A DNA stretch of 27,428 bases from JAGOUY01 sp964562155 (GCA_964562155.1 CAZLRU010000017.1:1-27428), one strand, 5' to 3'. Numbered from the stretch's first letter, positions 1 to 6,656 are shown. The notes: generated by a model from the sequence alone, not told the origin. Program-made: numbers and translations.

Positions 1-27
1 GTTTTCCCTGCTTGCTTTGCCTGCCAT
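1..27 (-). CDS. Start of a further phage gene (partial)
   Basis: An ATG on the minus strand at 25-27 opens a frame that reads MAGKASREN and runs off the left edge of the window. It begins 16 bases after the stop of the methyltransferase gene, and an AGG about nine bases upstream could serve as a ribosome binding site. Gene order in many phages puts packaging genes after a ParB-methyltransferase, so a terminase subunit is possible, but nine residues cannot show this. Confidence 0.4.
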
Positions 28-43
28 ACGAAAACCTAAAAAC

Positions 44-1276
44 CTAGGATGAGGCCAACTTTAGCGCCGACTTCCCAGTGAATTTTTCCCAGCGATCGAC
101 GATCACGTCGCAATACGCAGGGTCCATTTCGATCATGAAACATCGCCGCCCGACCTGTTCCGCGGCAATGAGCGTCGAACCGGATCCGCCAAAGGCATCG
201 AGAACGATTCCGTCCATAGGACAACTGTTCACGATCGCTTTAGCACAAAGCCTGACCGGCTTCATGGTCGGATGCTCGGGCGACTTCATAGGACGATCGA
301 AAAACCAGGCGTCGCCTTGTTTCCTTCCGCCATACCAGGCGTGGCGCGTCCATCCGTAGAGAATGGGCAGCGATTCCGCGTCCGCTTGCCCGTCTTCGAG
401 CTTTGCCGCCGTTTCAGAAGACAACCCATGGAGGATCGGCTCGGATTGGTGCTGGTAATCCGAACCGCCCAGCGTGAACCGCTGCTTCACCCACACGATG
501 TACCCCTGCCAATGCCCGCCCGCATCGGTAAACGCCTTCCAAAGCGAATGTAGCTCTCCGTACGACATGCAGACGTAAAACGCGCCCGACACGTTCGTCA
601 CCAGGTTTTCCATGACGTGCCCGAGGAACGCGAGAAATTCTTCACGCGGCATCTTGTCATTCGCGATTTCTTTGCGGCGCTTTCCCTTGCCGCCGATATA
701 TCCCATGTTGTACGGAGGATCCGTAAAACACATGTCGGCCTTCGCACCGTCGAGGAGCTTTGCAAACGTCTCCGGATCCGTGGAGTCGCCACATACCAAT
801 CGATGGTTCCCGAGTTCGTACACGTCCCCGGGTTTCGACTTCGGATTCTCCGGCAGAATAGGGTCGTAGTCGTCTTCCACCGGTTGCTTGAGCAAGCGGT
901 TCAACGCTTCCGTAATTTCTCCTTCGTCAAACCCCGTAAGCTTCCGCGTGTCGGCATCCATTGCCTCAAGAAGCTTCGCGAGCATGTCCATGTCCCATTC
1001 GCCGGAGATGCGGTTGAGCGCGAGGTTCAACGCCTTCTCGCGGTCCTTGGGAAGATCGACACGGACGCAAGGTACCTCAGACATGCCGAGACGCTCGGCC
1101 GCCTTGATGCGCTGGTGCCCGCCGATCACGGTTCCGTCCGCATTCACGATGACGGGATCCACGAACCCGAAGGTCCGGATCGATTCCGCCAGCTTCGAAA
1201 GCTCGTGCCCGGAAATGGTGCGCGGATTATATTCCGCGGGCTTCAGCGCGGAGATGTGTACGGTTTCGTACTGCAT
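44..1276 (-). CDS. ParB-like domain fused to a DNA (adenine or cytosine-N4) methyltransferase
   Basis: This 410-residue protein should methylate exocyclic amino groups of adenine or cytosine in phage DNA. The N-terminal 100 residues look like the ParB/Srx fold seen in phage methyltransferases, with the ParB box GGHQR at residues 52-56. The methyltransferase half has the catalytic DPPY at 186-189 and the S-adenosylmethionine-binding FGGSGST at 362-368. Because the catalytic motif precedes the cofactor motif, it is a beta-class enzyme, with the stretch between (about 200-330) as the likely target-recognition region. The start ATG is supported by the ParB domain beginning immediately. The gene overlaps the end of the upstream nuclease gene by 34 bases. 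No restriction endonuclease of a matching type is adjacent, so it is probably an orphan enzyme protecting the phage or marking its DNA. The recognition sequence cannot be read from the protein. Confidence 0.9.
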   Translation of the reverse strand: MQYETVHISALKPAEYNPRTISGHELSKLAESIRTFGFVDPVIVNADGTVIGGHQRIKAAERLGMSEVPCVRVDLPKDREKALNLALNRISGEWDMDMLAKLLEAMDADTRKLTGFDEGEITEALNRLLKQPVEDDYDPILPENPKSKPGDVYELGNHRLVCGDSTDPETFAKLLDGAKADMCFTDPPYNMGYIGGKGKRRKEIANDKMPREEFLAFLGHVMENLVTNVSGAFYVCMSYGELHSLWKAFTDAGGHWQGYIVWVKQRFTLGGSDYQHQSEPILHGLSSETAAKLEDGQADAESLPILYGWTRHAWYGGRKQGDAWFFDRPMKSPEHPTMKPVRLCAKAIVNSCPMDGIVLDAFGGSGSTLIAAEQVGRRCFMIEMDPAYCDVIVDRWEKFTGKSALKLASS

Positions 1277-1617
1277 AGAGAAAATTCGTGACTAAATACG
1301 GCCAGAACGTCTTCCCACGACCTCGCGAGCACGTAGGTGCCTCCGGCCTTCGCGATCCGTTCCTGCCAGACACGCTGTTCCGGCCGTTGTCTGCCGGTTT
1401 CGGATTTCACCTCAATGCCGACGAACCGTCCGCGTATGACGCAGACGATATCCGGCATCCCGACGTTAAACGCGTCGGCCCTGCGGAAACCGATGATCGC
1501 GTTCCCCTTTCTCACCGGAACCGGCGCGGGCTGGCAGCGGAAAGCCAGGATCCCGCGCCAGCGCAGGTTGTCGAGGATCGATCGTTGGATTTCGGATTCC
1601 CTCATGCGGACAAGCAT
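1243..1617 (-). CDS. VRR-NUC domain nuclease (PD-(D/E)XK superfamily)
   Basis: A small protein of about 124 residues that resembles stand-alone VRR-NUC nucleases of phages, which cut structured DNA such as Holliday junctions or flaps. The core signature is GMPDIVCVIRGRFVGIEVKS, which carries the acidic residue of the GxPD motif and the ExK pair (E-V-K), followed by a Q-containing helix (RPEQRVWQERI) and the hydrophobic strand GGTYVLA typical of the family. The start is uncertain. An ATG at 1617 is given here; a second ATG at 1605 begins exactly at the domain, and an in-frame GTG at 1653 would overlap the preceding gene. No convincing ribosome binding site decides between them. The end overlaps the methyltransferase start by 34 bases, so the two are probably translationally coupled. 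Confidence 0.75.
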   Translation of the reverse strand: MLVRMRESEIQRSILDNLRWRGILAFRCQPAPVPVRKGNAIIGFRRADAFNVGMPDIVCVIRGRFVGIEVKSETGRQRPEQRVWQERIAKAGGTYVLARSWEDVLAVFSHEFSLCSTKPYTSPR

Positions 1618-1645
1618 AGTCGCGCGAAAGTTCCGGTTGTCGGCG

Positions 1646-2101
1646 TTATCCACCGAAAAGGCTCATCTGAAGCGATACTGGCCGGGGTTTTGACTTCGAG
1701 GCGGCGCGTTTCCTCGGACGCTTCCTCATCTCGATCGCCCTCGGCTTTTCGACGTGCACCGTAACGACTTGCGGCATCCGGTACCCGCGCTCGAGAAGAT
1801 CCGATACCTTCCCCGCCAAACGGTCGGCCGTCACAAGCCATTGATGCGCCGTAAGCTCGAGATCCTGCGCCTTCGCCTGCAGATACCGTTCATAGGCTTC
1901 ATTCAGCGATACAATAACCCCTTCCGTCATTCCTGGTACGTCTTCGAACCGCCAGATGCGTTTCTCGGCCCACTTCTCGAATTCCGAAAGCCTGACCCTG
2001 AAGGAACCATGCATGCGCTTGAGCACGTACGCGTGTCCGTCGGAACCCATGACAGCGATCGACATGGCGTCGATACCGCCCAAGTTTCGGCGTGCCTGCA
2101 T
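1646..2101 (-). CDS. Phage hypothetical protein with a beta-clamp-binding C-terminus
   Basis: A 151-residue protein that I do not recognise as a family. The middle (about residues 40-110) is predicted mostly helical. The last 35 residues are very basic (repeated K/R within RKRPRKRAASKSKPRP) and end in QMSLFGG. QMSLF at 145-149 closely matches the pentapeptide QL(S/D)LF by which polymerases, mismatch repair proteins and some phage proteins bind the DNA sliding clamp. The gene starts four bases after the small upstream gene and sits in the replication module, which agrees with a role at the fork. That role is inference. An internal ATG at residue 13 is an alternative start. Confidence 0.7.
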   Translation of the reverse strand: MQARRNLGGIDAMSIAVMGSDGHAYVLKRMHGSFRVRLSEFEKWAEKRIWRFEDVPGMTEGVIVSLNEAYERYLQAKAQDLELTAHQWLVTADRLAGKVSDLLERGYRMPQVVTVHVEKPRAIEMRKRPRKRAASKSKPRPVSLQMSLFGG

Positions 2102-2105
2102 GTGG

Positions 2106-2285
2106 TCAATGTTTCGGCCGCCTGAATTCGACGGTCTTCCGCTTCGGAACGAGCCTTACCTCCCACAGACAGTCGCCATTCCGTTTCTCGACCGTGACCG
2201 CGTCGTAGAAGCGCGGATTCGCTTTCGAGGCGAACGTCTCGGCATTTTCCTTGGCCCTGAACAGGGCGACGATTTCGTTTTGCAT
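2106..2285 (-). CDS. Small phage protein, function unknown
   Basis: A 59-residue frame that starts at the ATG ending at 2285. A TTG two codons further upstream is less likely. The protein is charged, mixed alpha/beta in appearance, with a repeated strand-like pattern (DAVTVEK, CLWEVRLV) and no membrane segment or known motif. It begins 13 bases after the stop of the previous small gene and ends four bases before the next start, so it belongs to the same tightly packed transcript. No clear Shine-Dalgarno sequence precedes it, suggesting coupling to upstream translation. Confidence 0.55.
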   Translation of the reverse strand: MQNEIVALFRAKENAETFASKANPRFYDAVTVEKRNGDCLWEVRLVPKRKTVEFRRPKH

Positions 2286-2297
2286 AGGCAATGTGCG

Positions 2298-2492
2298 TTA
2301 AGCGAGAAGGGATTCGATGCGCCCGATGATCCGGTCCATCCGGTCCGCGTACCACTCCTCGAAGGACTGCTCCGATCCGGAGCGTTCCCAGAGCCGGTAG
2401 AGGACGAACCGCAGACGCTGGCTTTTCGTGGGCGGCCGGTAGTCGCGCTCACAAGCAGTCGGAAAAAATTCTTTCGTGACTTGCATACTCAT
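2298..2492 (-). CDS. Small phage protein, function unknown
   Basis: A 64-residue frame whose ATG (2490-2492) overlaps the stop codon of the replication gene in an ATGA arrangement, which is why this start is preferred over a longer frame reading back into that gene. A second ATG two codons on has GGAA about eight bases before it and is also possible. The sequence is rich in aromatic and arginine residues (for example ERDYRPPTKSQRLRFVLYRLWER) with a helical C-terminus. I see no recognisable domain. Its coupling to the initiator gene suggests co-expression at early times. Confidence 0.6.
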   Translation of the reverse strand: MSMQVTKEFFPTACERDYRPPTKSQRLRFVLYRLWERSGSEQSFEEWYADRMDRIIGRIESLLA

Positions 2493-3121
2493 TTCCAAAC
2501 AAGATTCTGTTTCACGTTCCCGCCGTAATCGACCCACTCCCCCGTATGGATCCTGACTCGCCAGACTCCGCGTGATTCATCAAAGTGCGCCAGGTCGCCT
2601 TCGAGATAGGGCCTCTTCCGGTGCGGATCGCCGCGCGAGCGCCTTCGGTTTGAAGCGAACGCTTCCACCTTGCCCCCTTGAGGGGGTAGGGGGTGATTCT
2701 TCAGGGGTCTTCTTAAGGGTTCTTCTTTGTGTGCCGTTTTCGGTACGGGTACCAGTTCCGTTTTCGGTACTACCCCGTTCCGTTTTTGGGACTGGTGTTT
2801 TTCGTTATCCACAAGGTTGTCCGTACCGTTTTCGGTACGGGTTTCGCATACGACGACCTCAACCTCGATCACCGTGGAACAACCCGTCCGCTCCCCCGTC
2901 CGAACGTAGATCCCGTGTTTCGGACCCTCCTCCCTCCAATACTTCAAAGACTTAAAGACGCTCTTGCGGTCGCATCCTATTTCTCGCGCCAGGGTCTGCG
3001 CGGAAGCCGAAGTCCGGCCGTGGCTCAGCAAAACCGCCAAAACGGCGATATGGACCGGCCCATGGCCTCCGCGGCAGATCTGGTTGGGCAATGCGGCGAA
3101 CGGATACGACACTTTCGCCAT
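2489..3121 (-). CDS. Winged-helix phage replication protein (replisome organiser or O-like)
   Basis: A 210-residue protein. Residues about 15-75 form a helix-turn-helix of the type found at the N-terminus of phage replication initiators: a conserved start (FAALPNQI), then LSHGRTSASAQTLAREIGCDRKSVFKSLKYWREEG, with the two-helix DNA-reading unit in the second half. A short strand pair follows (YVRTG and STVIEVEVVV). Residues about 94-130 are low complexity with repeated VPKT and VP segments, and the C-terminal 50 residues are arginine-rich and then beta-like. The repetitive middle is encoded by the iteron-like DNA repeats listed separately, as in lambda O, where the origin lies inside the initiator gene. 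It lies downstream of the recombination genes and upstream of small genes in one transcript. I infer origin binding and helicase recruitment; a plain regulatory DNA-binding protein is the alternative. Confidence 0.65.
   Translation of the reverse strand: MAKVSYPFAALPNQICRGGHGPVHIAVLAVLLSHGRTSASAQTLAREIGCDRKSVFKSLKYWREEGPKHGIYVRTGERTGCSTVIEVEVVVCETRTENGTDNLVDNEKHQSQKRNGVVPKTELVPVPKTAHKEEPLRRPLKNHPLPPQGGKVEAFASNRRRSRGDPHRKRPYLEGDLAHFDESRGVWRVRIHTGEWVDYGGNVKQNLVWK
2734..2841. other. Putative replication origin: iteron-like repeats and a DnaA box
   Basis: Inside the winged-helix gene the plus strand has four copies of CCGTTTTCGGTAC or close to it, at 2734-2746, 2758-2770, 2780-2792 (two mismatches) and 2826-2838. 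Start spacings are 24, 22 and 46 bases, so they fall at a roughly 23-base period with one position skipped. The skipped position holds TTATCCACA at 2805-2813, which is the consensus DnaA box. The last repeat lies in a perfect 8-base inverted repeat, CCGTACCG-TTTT-CGGTACGG (2821-2840). A T-rich stretch (2700-2731) flanks the left side and could be the unwinding element. Iterons plus a DnaA box within an initiator gene is a known phage and plasmid origin layout; use as an origin here is inferred. Confidence 0.55.
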
Positions 3122-3128
3122 AGGGAGA

Positions 3129-3419
3129 TCAGGCGCGGGATCCGAAACGGATCTCGCGCTCGTTTTCGTCGAGGATCGACAAATCGTAAATCTCCCTCTC
3201 GCGTTGACGCCCGACGGCGCGTAGCACGTCTTCGAAAGCCGAACGGGCGATCTCGTTCCGCTCTCTCACGCGCATCCGTTCCACGACGTTCACGACCCAG
3301 TCGAGCGAACGGATCTGGCCAGCCTTACGTTTCTGCATGAGGCGCAGATTATTTATCTGCTCCTCTCGGCCGAGGCGGCCTTGCCGGACCGCCTCGGGTA
3401 TCACGTTGGTTATTTGCAT
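3129..3419 (-). CDS. Phage hypothetical protein, charged and helical
   Basis: A 96-residue protein, not recognised. It is strongly charged with many Arg and Glu residues (RMRVRERNEIARSAFEDVL, then RQREREIYDL) and looks almost wholly alpha-helical, with no cysteines or membrane segments. The N-terminal half contains a segment (REEQINNLRLMQKRKAGQIRSLDW) that could form a helix-turn-helix-like or coiled-coil region, but the match is not specific. It starts 12 bases after the upstream gene and ends seven bases before the initiator gene, so it is likely co-expressed with the replication genes. Confidence 0.6.
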   Translation of the reverse strand: MQITNVIPEAVRQGRLGREEQINNLRLMQKRKAGQIRSLDWVVNVVERMRVRERNEIARSAFEDVLRAVGRQREREIYDLSILDENEREIRFGSRA

Positions 3420-3431
3420 ATTCGCGTCGGT

Positions 3432-3674
3432 CTAAAACGGAATGTCGGAAAGGTCGACCGCGTCGGTCGAATCCGCAACCTGATCGGACTCAGAACGCTC
3501 TTTCCGTTCTTCGGAAAGCACGATCTGGTAGTCGGGATGGTTGTCTTTCTCCTTCCGATCGTTTCGGAAGACCGCGATGCGGATTTCACCACGGATATCT
3601 TCAAGAACGCCCGACATGTACTTCTTTCCGTCTTTGGCTTCCTTGAGCCACAAGGCTCCGATTTTTCGTGACAT
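3432..3674 (-). CDS. Small beta-rich protein with an SSB-type C-terminal tip
   Basis: An 80-residue protein. The first 55 residues (KIGALWLKEAKDGKKYMSG at the start, then RIAVFRNDRKEKDNHPDYQIVL) have the alternating strand pattern of the small DUF736-like proteins common in phages and mobile elements. A flexible acidic linker follows, and the protein ends DLSDIPF (74-80). That ending matches the conserved tip of single-stranded DNA-binding proteins (E. coli SSB ends DDDIPF), the site that recruits repair and replication enzymes. Together with the neighbouring Sak4-like ATPase and exonuclease, this suggests it stands in for SSB in the phage recombination module. The fold assignment is tentative, while the tail is seen directly. 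It begins five bases after the upstream stop codon. Confidence 0.7.
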   Translation of the reverse strand: MSRKIGALWLKEAKDGKKYMSGVLEDIRGEIRIAVFRNDRKEKDNHPDYQIVLSEERKERSESDQVADSTDAVDLSDIPF

Positions 3675-3679
3675 AAGGT

Positions 3680-3955
3680 TCAGAATGTTTCATCGGCGAG
3701 CGTGTCGGAGTTCGTATCCTCAAGCTCGACAATGAGTGAGTCTTTCGCGCTCTCGATCGCCTTGCGCCATTCGAGAATGGCGACGGTGAGACTGAGAGTC
3801 GTCTTTCCGTATCGGTCGCCAACTTCCTGGTTCGCGAGAATAGACGACGCCGTCTGCATGATCACAGCCCGGAATAGCTCGCCCTCTTTCGCACATTTCA
3901 TCGAGAGTGCATGGGCCTTCGCTTGCAGGTCGTCGTAGGTATAGGTCATCTGCAT
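3680..3955 (-). CDS. Phage hypothetical protein, helical
   Basis: A protein of about 91 residues, starting at the ATG ending at 3955 or the one two codons later (3949). Longer upstream extensions run back into the exonuclease gene and are unlikely. The stop of the exonuclease gene and this start are arranged TGATATG, which favours coupled translation. The sequence is helical (DDLQAKAHALSMKCAKEGELF and SLTVAILEWRKAIESAKD) with an acidic, threonine/serine-rich tail ending in ADETF. No motif is recognised. Its place between an exonuclease and an SSB-like protein suggests an accessory recombination role, but this is only positional. Confidence 0.6.
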   Translation of the reverse strand: MQMTYTYDDLQAKAHALSMKCAKEGELFRAVIMQTASSILANQEVGDRYGKTTLSLTVAILEWRKAIESAKDSLIVELEDTNSDTLADETF

Positions 3956-3956
3956 A

Positions 3957-4736
3957 TCAGACTTTGGCGAGCAGCTTCTCGCGCTTCTTAAGGGCAAGGC
4001 ATGCGAGGAACGCCTGGCCGTCCTCGACCAATTCTTCACGCGTATATTCATGCGGCGTGCAGACCCCGGATTCCTTGTCGAAATGCAGGATCATGCCGCC
4101 CGCGAATTGATCGCCGTGTTCTTCTTCGAACGCGATGCGATACCCGGCGATTTGGTAGCGCATCTCGGTATAGACGCCCTTCGAAGTCTTGTAATCGATC
4201 AGCATGCGCTTGCCATTCACGTCCGCGACCGCATCGATAAGTCCCGCAAAGCCGTGGGATTGCGAATACACGAGCTTCTCGGCGTGGACGAACTTCACGT
4301 CGTTCGAAACGAACCAGTTAAGGAAGGCGTTCACCCCGGCCCGTACGCGCTCGTCAGCGTCTTCCGGAATCTGCGGAACTTCGCTTCGGCTTATGACCGC
4401 GAGAGCGAAGGCTTCGGCATAGGCGTGGACGCTGCCTCCGACGGACGCGGCGTCTTCTTTCTTGAGCTGGTGCTGTCGGATCGCTTCTTCGAGGACGGGA
4501 ACGATCTCTTCTCGAGAGAAAGGACCCGTATTGGATTCGAGGAATGAGCGAACGTGTTTTTCCGCGAGTCCGACCGCCCACGGAATGAGAAAGCGCGACT
4601 TGTCCAGGATCCCCGTACAGGCGGTAACCGACGGAAGGTATTCCCTGGACCCTTCCAGCCGATAACGATGACTATCCGGCAGGAACTCGACCGCAACCGA
4701 TCCGCCATAGAGCCGCTCGACGATTTTTTCGGCCAT
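3957..4736 (-). CDS. PD-(D/E)XK exonuclease, RecB/Cas4-like
   Basis: A 259-residue nuclease counted from the ATG at 4736, chosen because longer frames extend into the upstream ATPase gene and the TGATATG junction allows coupling. It shows the RecB-family motif set in order: GGSVHAYAE with H104 and E108, GLID with D168, the catalytic DYK at 181-183, and the QIAGY motif (Q195, Y199). Such enzymes resect double-stranded DNA ends to give single strands for annealing. No cysteine cluster for an iron-sulphur centre like that of Cas4 or AddB is visible, so it is closer to the phage RecB-like exonucleases. Next to the Sak4-like ATPase it makes a two-component recombination system of the exonuclease plus annealase type. 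Confidence 0.82.
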   Translation of the reverse strand: MAEKIVERLYGGSVAVEFLPDSHRYRLEGSREYLPSVTACTGILDKSRFLIPWAVGLAEKHVRSFLESNTGPFSREEIVPVLEEAIRQHQLKKEDAASVGGSVHAYAEAFALAVISRSEVPQIPEDADERVRAGVNAFLNWFVSNDVKFVHAEKLVYSQSHGFAGLIDAVADVNGKRMLIDYKTSKGVYTEMRYQIAGYRIAFEEEHGDQFAGGMILHFDKESGVCTPHEYTREELVEDGQAFLACLALKKREKLLAKV

Positions 4737-4737
4737 A

Positions 4738-5574
4738 TCATTGGGCGAGAGCAACCTTGGCCTTTGCGGCCTCAAGGGCGGGATGAGGGTTAACCGCTGG
4801 CTTGGGCGCTTGCACCGACTCGCCGACCTGCTGGACAGGAGTCTGTTCAACGACCGTAGCCGCCTTCTTGGACCAGGCGTAGGATTCCGTTCCATGAATC
4901 GCCTTGATGATTTTCGAGAAGTCCGGCTCTATCACGCGACCGAGCTGGCCGGTACGATCCTTGGCGGTGAATTTGTCGGATGAAGGATCCACGAAGATGA
5001 CACGCTTGGATTCGCCTTCCGGCGTCTGCACGACCGTCATATATCCGACCACGTCGACCATGTTCACGATGTCCTTGGAGACCTTGGTCGTGACGAGCGG
5101 GCGCAAAAGCACCCGATCTTCATCGGGCTTATCGTCCACGTGCGCGACCAAAAGAACGTGGATGCCGGAATCCCGAAGCACCTTCACGTAGTCGCGCATT
5201 GTTTTACGGAGCCAACCCCAACCGGCCTGGCTGGGAGACCCGTCTTTCTGAACCAACTTGGAATCGCCCATGGCCACCATGTGGCGCATGAGCTTTTCCA
5301 TGAGCTCGCCGATCGGATCGATGACGGCGGTCTCGTACCCGCCCTTTTTCAACGCTTCGGTGTATTCGCGCATGTCGGCCCATTTTTCGACATGGGCCAC
5401 GTCGAGTTTGATACCGCGAAGACCGAAATATTTAGAACCGTTCTCGCAGTCCGCCATGAGGGCCTTTGGAGCCGTGGAGGCAAACGTCGACTTCCCTACC
5501 CCACCCTCGCCATACACAAGCATGACGACAGGTGGCTTCACGGACGGATCGCCCGTGTTGATGATTTTCAGCAT
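4738..5574 (-). CDS. Sak4-like phage recombination ATPase (AAA_24/RecA fold)
   Basis: A 278-residue P-loop ATPase resembling the phage nucleotide-binding family that includes Sak4 single-strand annealing proteins. Walker A is GEGGVGKST at 22-30; the Walker B strand is ETAVID with D86; a strand LLVAHVDD at 141-148 fits the sensor position. The C-terminal 45 residues are rich in Ala, Pro, Val and Gln and look disordered. The first residues (LKIINTGDPSVKPPVVMLVYG) are typical of the family. A possible ribosome binding site, AGAGGA, lies about ten bases before the ATG. It is the first gene of the phage transcript in this window and is followed directly by the exonuclease. The predicted role is ATP-dependent pairing or annealing of single strands during phage replication and repair. 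No integrase or repressor is visible. Confidence 0.8.
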   Translation of the reverse strand: MLKIINTGDPSVKPPVVMLVYGEGGVGKSTFASTAPKALMADCENGSKYFGLRGIKLDVAHVEKWADMREYTEALKKGGYETAVIDPIGELMEKLMRHMVAMGDSKLVQKDGSPSQAGWGWLRKTMRDYVKVLRDSGIHVLLVAHVDDKPDEDRVLLRPLVTTKVSKDIVNMVDVVGYMTVVQTPEGESKRVIFVDPSSDKFTAKDRTGQLGRVIEPDFSKIIKAIHGTESYAWSKKAATVVEQTPVQQVGESVQAPKPAVNPHPALEAAKAKVALAQ

Positions 5575-5591
5575 AGATATGTGTCCTCTGA

Positions 5592-5661
5592 ATGAATGGA
5601 ATAAGTCCTCGCCGGGATAACCGCGGGCGCGGTCCGACCTTTAGGCAAGACCGCCATTCAT
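5592..5661. other. Structured junction between ribosomal operon and phage module
   Basis: This non-coding stretch upstream of the Sak4-like gene contains nested inverted repeats: ATGAATGG (5592-5599) with CCATTCAT (5654-5661), and GCGGTC (5629-5634) with GACCGC (5649-5654). The two overlap by one base at 5654 and so cannot both form fully. On the minus-strand RNA this could be a folded 5' leader. It could equally be part of an attachment site or an operator. I found no convincing sigma-70 promoter in the interval between the ribosomal terminator and the phage genes. Confidence 0.3.
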
Positions 5662-5680
5662 CCGAGAAGCGCCAAAAAGC

Positions 5681-5711
5681 AAAACTCCCTGGCTTTTGAC
5701 CAGAGAGTTTT
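5681..5711 (-). terminator. Intrinsic terminator of the ribosomal operon
   Basis: Twelve-base arms (5681-5692 and 5700-5711) pair with one mismatch around a seven-base loop. Reading on the minus strand, the stem ends in GTTTT and is followed by GCTTTTT, giving a U-rich tail. It lies about 40 bases beyond the rpsI stop, where the operon should end. The arms also end in A/T runs on the other strand, so some bidirectional function is possible. Confidence 0.7.
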
Positions 5712-5752
5712 GGCTGAAAATCTGAGTTTCGAGCGACTGTGGAGCGTTGGTA

Positions 5753-6268
5753 CTAACGCTTTGACCACTGAGGGCTGCGACGCGCCTTCTTCAAACCAGG
5801 TTTCTTACGTTCCTTCGAGCGAGGATCACGCGTCATGTACCCAAGTTTTTTCAATACTTTACGATAGGTTGGATTGAGCTCTACCAAGGCGCGAGCAACA
5901 CCTAAGCGCACTGCTTCGGCTTGACCACGCATCCCGCCACCCGTAACGGTAGCGATCACATCCATACCCGTTTCCATACCAACAACCTTAAGGGCCATCT
6001 TTACCAATCCCCCAAGTTCAAAGCCAGGAAAACAAACTTCCGCATCACGACCATTGACCTTGATCTGACCAGTGCCATTTTTGACCAACTTCACGCGGGC
6101 AATCGCCGTCTTCCGACGACCAAGACCGTTAATATAGGAGCCAGCCTCAAGACGAGCAGCAGGAGCCGCTTCCGCAGCAGCCTCTACTTCCTTGGGTTTC
6201 TTGACAGCTTTTGCACGTGGCGCCTTCACCGCTGTGCTCGCCGTTTTTTTCTTGGTTTCAGTAGCCAT
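5753..6268 (-). CDS. rpsI: 30S ribosomal protein S9
   Basis: S9 of the small subunit; its C-terminal tail reaches the P-site tRNA. At 171 residues it is about 40 longer than the usual 130. The extra length is an N-terminal extension (residues 1-42) rich in Lys, Ala and Thr with a PRAKAVKKPKEVEAAAEAAP segment, likely disordered. The conserved part begins INGLGRRKTAIARVKL and includes GGGMRGQAEAVRLGVARAL. It ends in the invariant-type tail LKKARRSPQWSKR. The gene follows rplM by two bases, the standard L13-S9 pair, and is the last gene before the operon terminator. Confidence 0.97.
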   Translation of the reverse strand: MATETKKKTASTAVKAPRAKAVKKPKEVEAAAEAAPAARLEAGSYINGLGRRKTAIARVKLVKNGTGQIKVNGRDAEVCFPGFELGGLVKMALKVVGMETGMDVIATVTGGGMRGQAEAVRLGVARALVELNPTYRKVLKKLGYMTRDPRSKERKKPGLKKARRSPQWSKR

Positions 6269-6270
6269 AG

Positions 6271-6654
6271 TTAGTTCACAATCTTCAAACGCTTCATACG
6301 CGTCTTCTGAGTGCGGTTCTTAGGAAGCATGTATTCAACCGCATGGACCAAAATTTGACCAGGATTGGTCGCCTGCAAATCCCCCACTTTCGAGCGATGA
6401 ATACCGCCCGGTCGGTTTGAGGAGCGAAAGAAGACCTTGGTCTGCATTTTGTTACCCGTATAGACAAGCTTGTCAGCATTCGTGACATTCACGATCGCGC
6501 CCGCATCAATGTGCGGCGTGTAATCAGGACGGTCTTTACCAACCAACATGTTGGCGATCTTGGTCGCTAAACGACCGACCACCTGTCCAGCGGCGTCAAC
6601 GGTAACCGTCTGACGTTTAATCGTGGCCATGCCACGTGTATTTTTCCAGGCCAT
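6271..6654 (-). CDS. rplM: 50S ribosomal protein L13
   Basis: L13, an early assembly protein of the large subunit. The conserved core is present: VVGRLATKIANMLVGKDRPDYTPHIDAG, then ADKLVYTGNKM and the loop RSSNRPGGIHRSKVGDL, with a C-terminal AVEYMLPKNRT motif. At 127 residues it is about 15 shorter than in E. coli. The upstream ATG (6652-6654) has GGTGA about seven bases before it and gives the usual leader before the VDA strand; an internal ATG at residue 9 is an alternative. It lies between rplQ and rpsI with two-base gaps, so it is translated from the same message. Confidence 0.96.
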   Translation of the reverse strand: MAWKNTRGMATIKRQTVTVDAAGQVVGRLATKIANMLVGKDRPDYTPHIDAGAIVNVTNADKLVYTGNKMQTKVFFRSSNRPGGIHRSKVGDLQATNPGQILVHAVEYMLPKNRTQKTRMKRLKIVN

Positions 6655-6656
6655 AG

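Noticed and set aside
617..1291. Long plus-strand frame opposite the methyltransferase
   Set aside because: It is a mirror of a clear minus-strand gene with catalytic motifs, and its own composition (Arg, Val, His-rich) fits nothing.
3957..4736. Cas4 of a CRISPR system
   Set aside because: The cysteine set of the iron-sulphur cluster is absent and no cas genes or array are nearby; the context is phage recombination.
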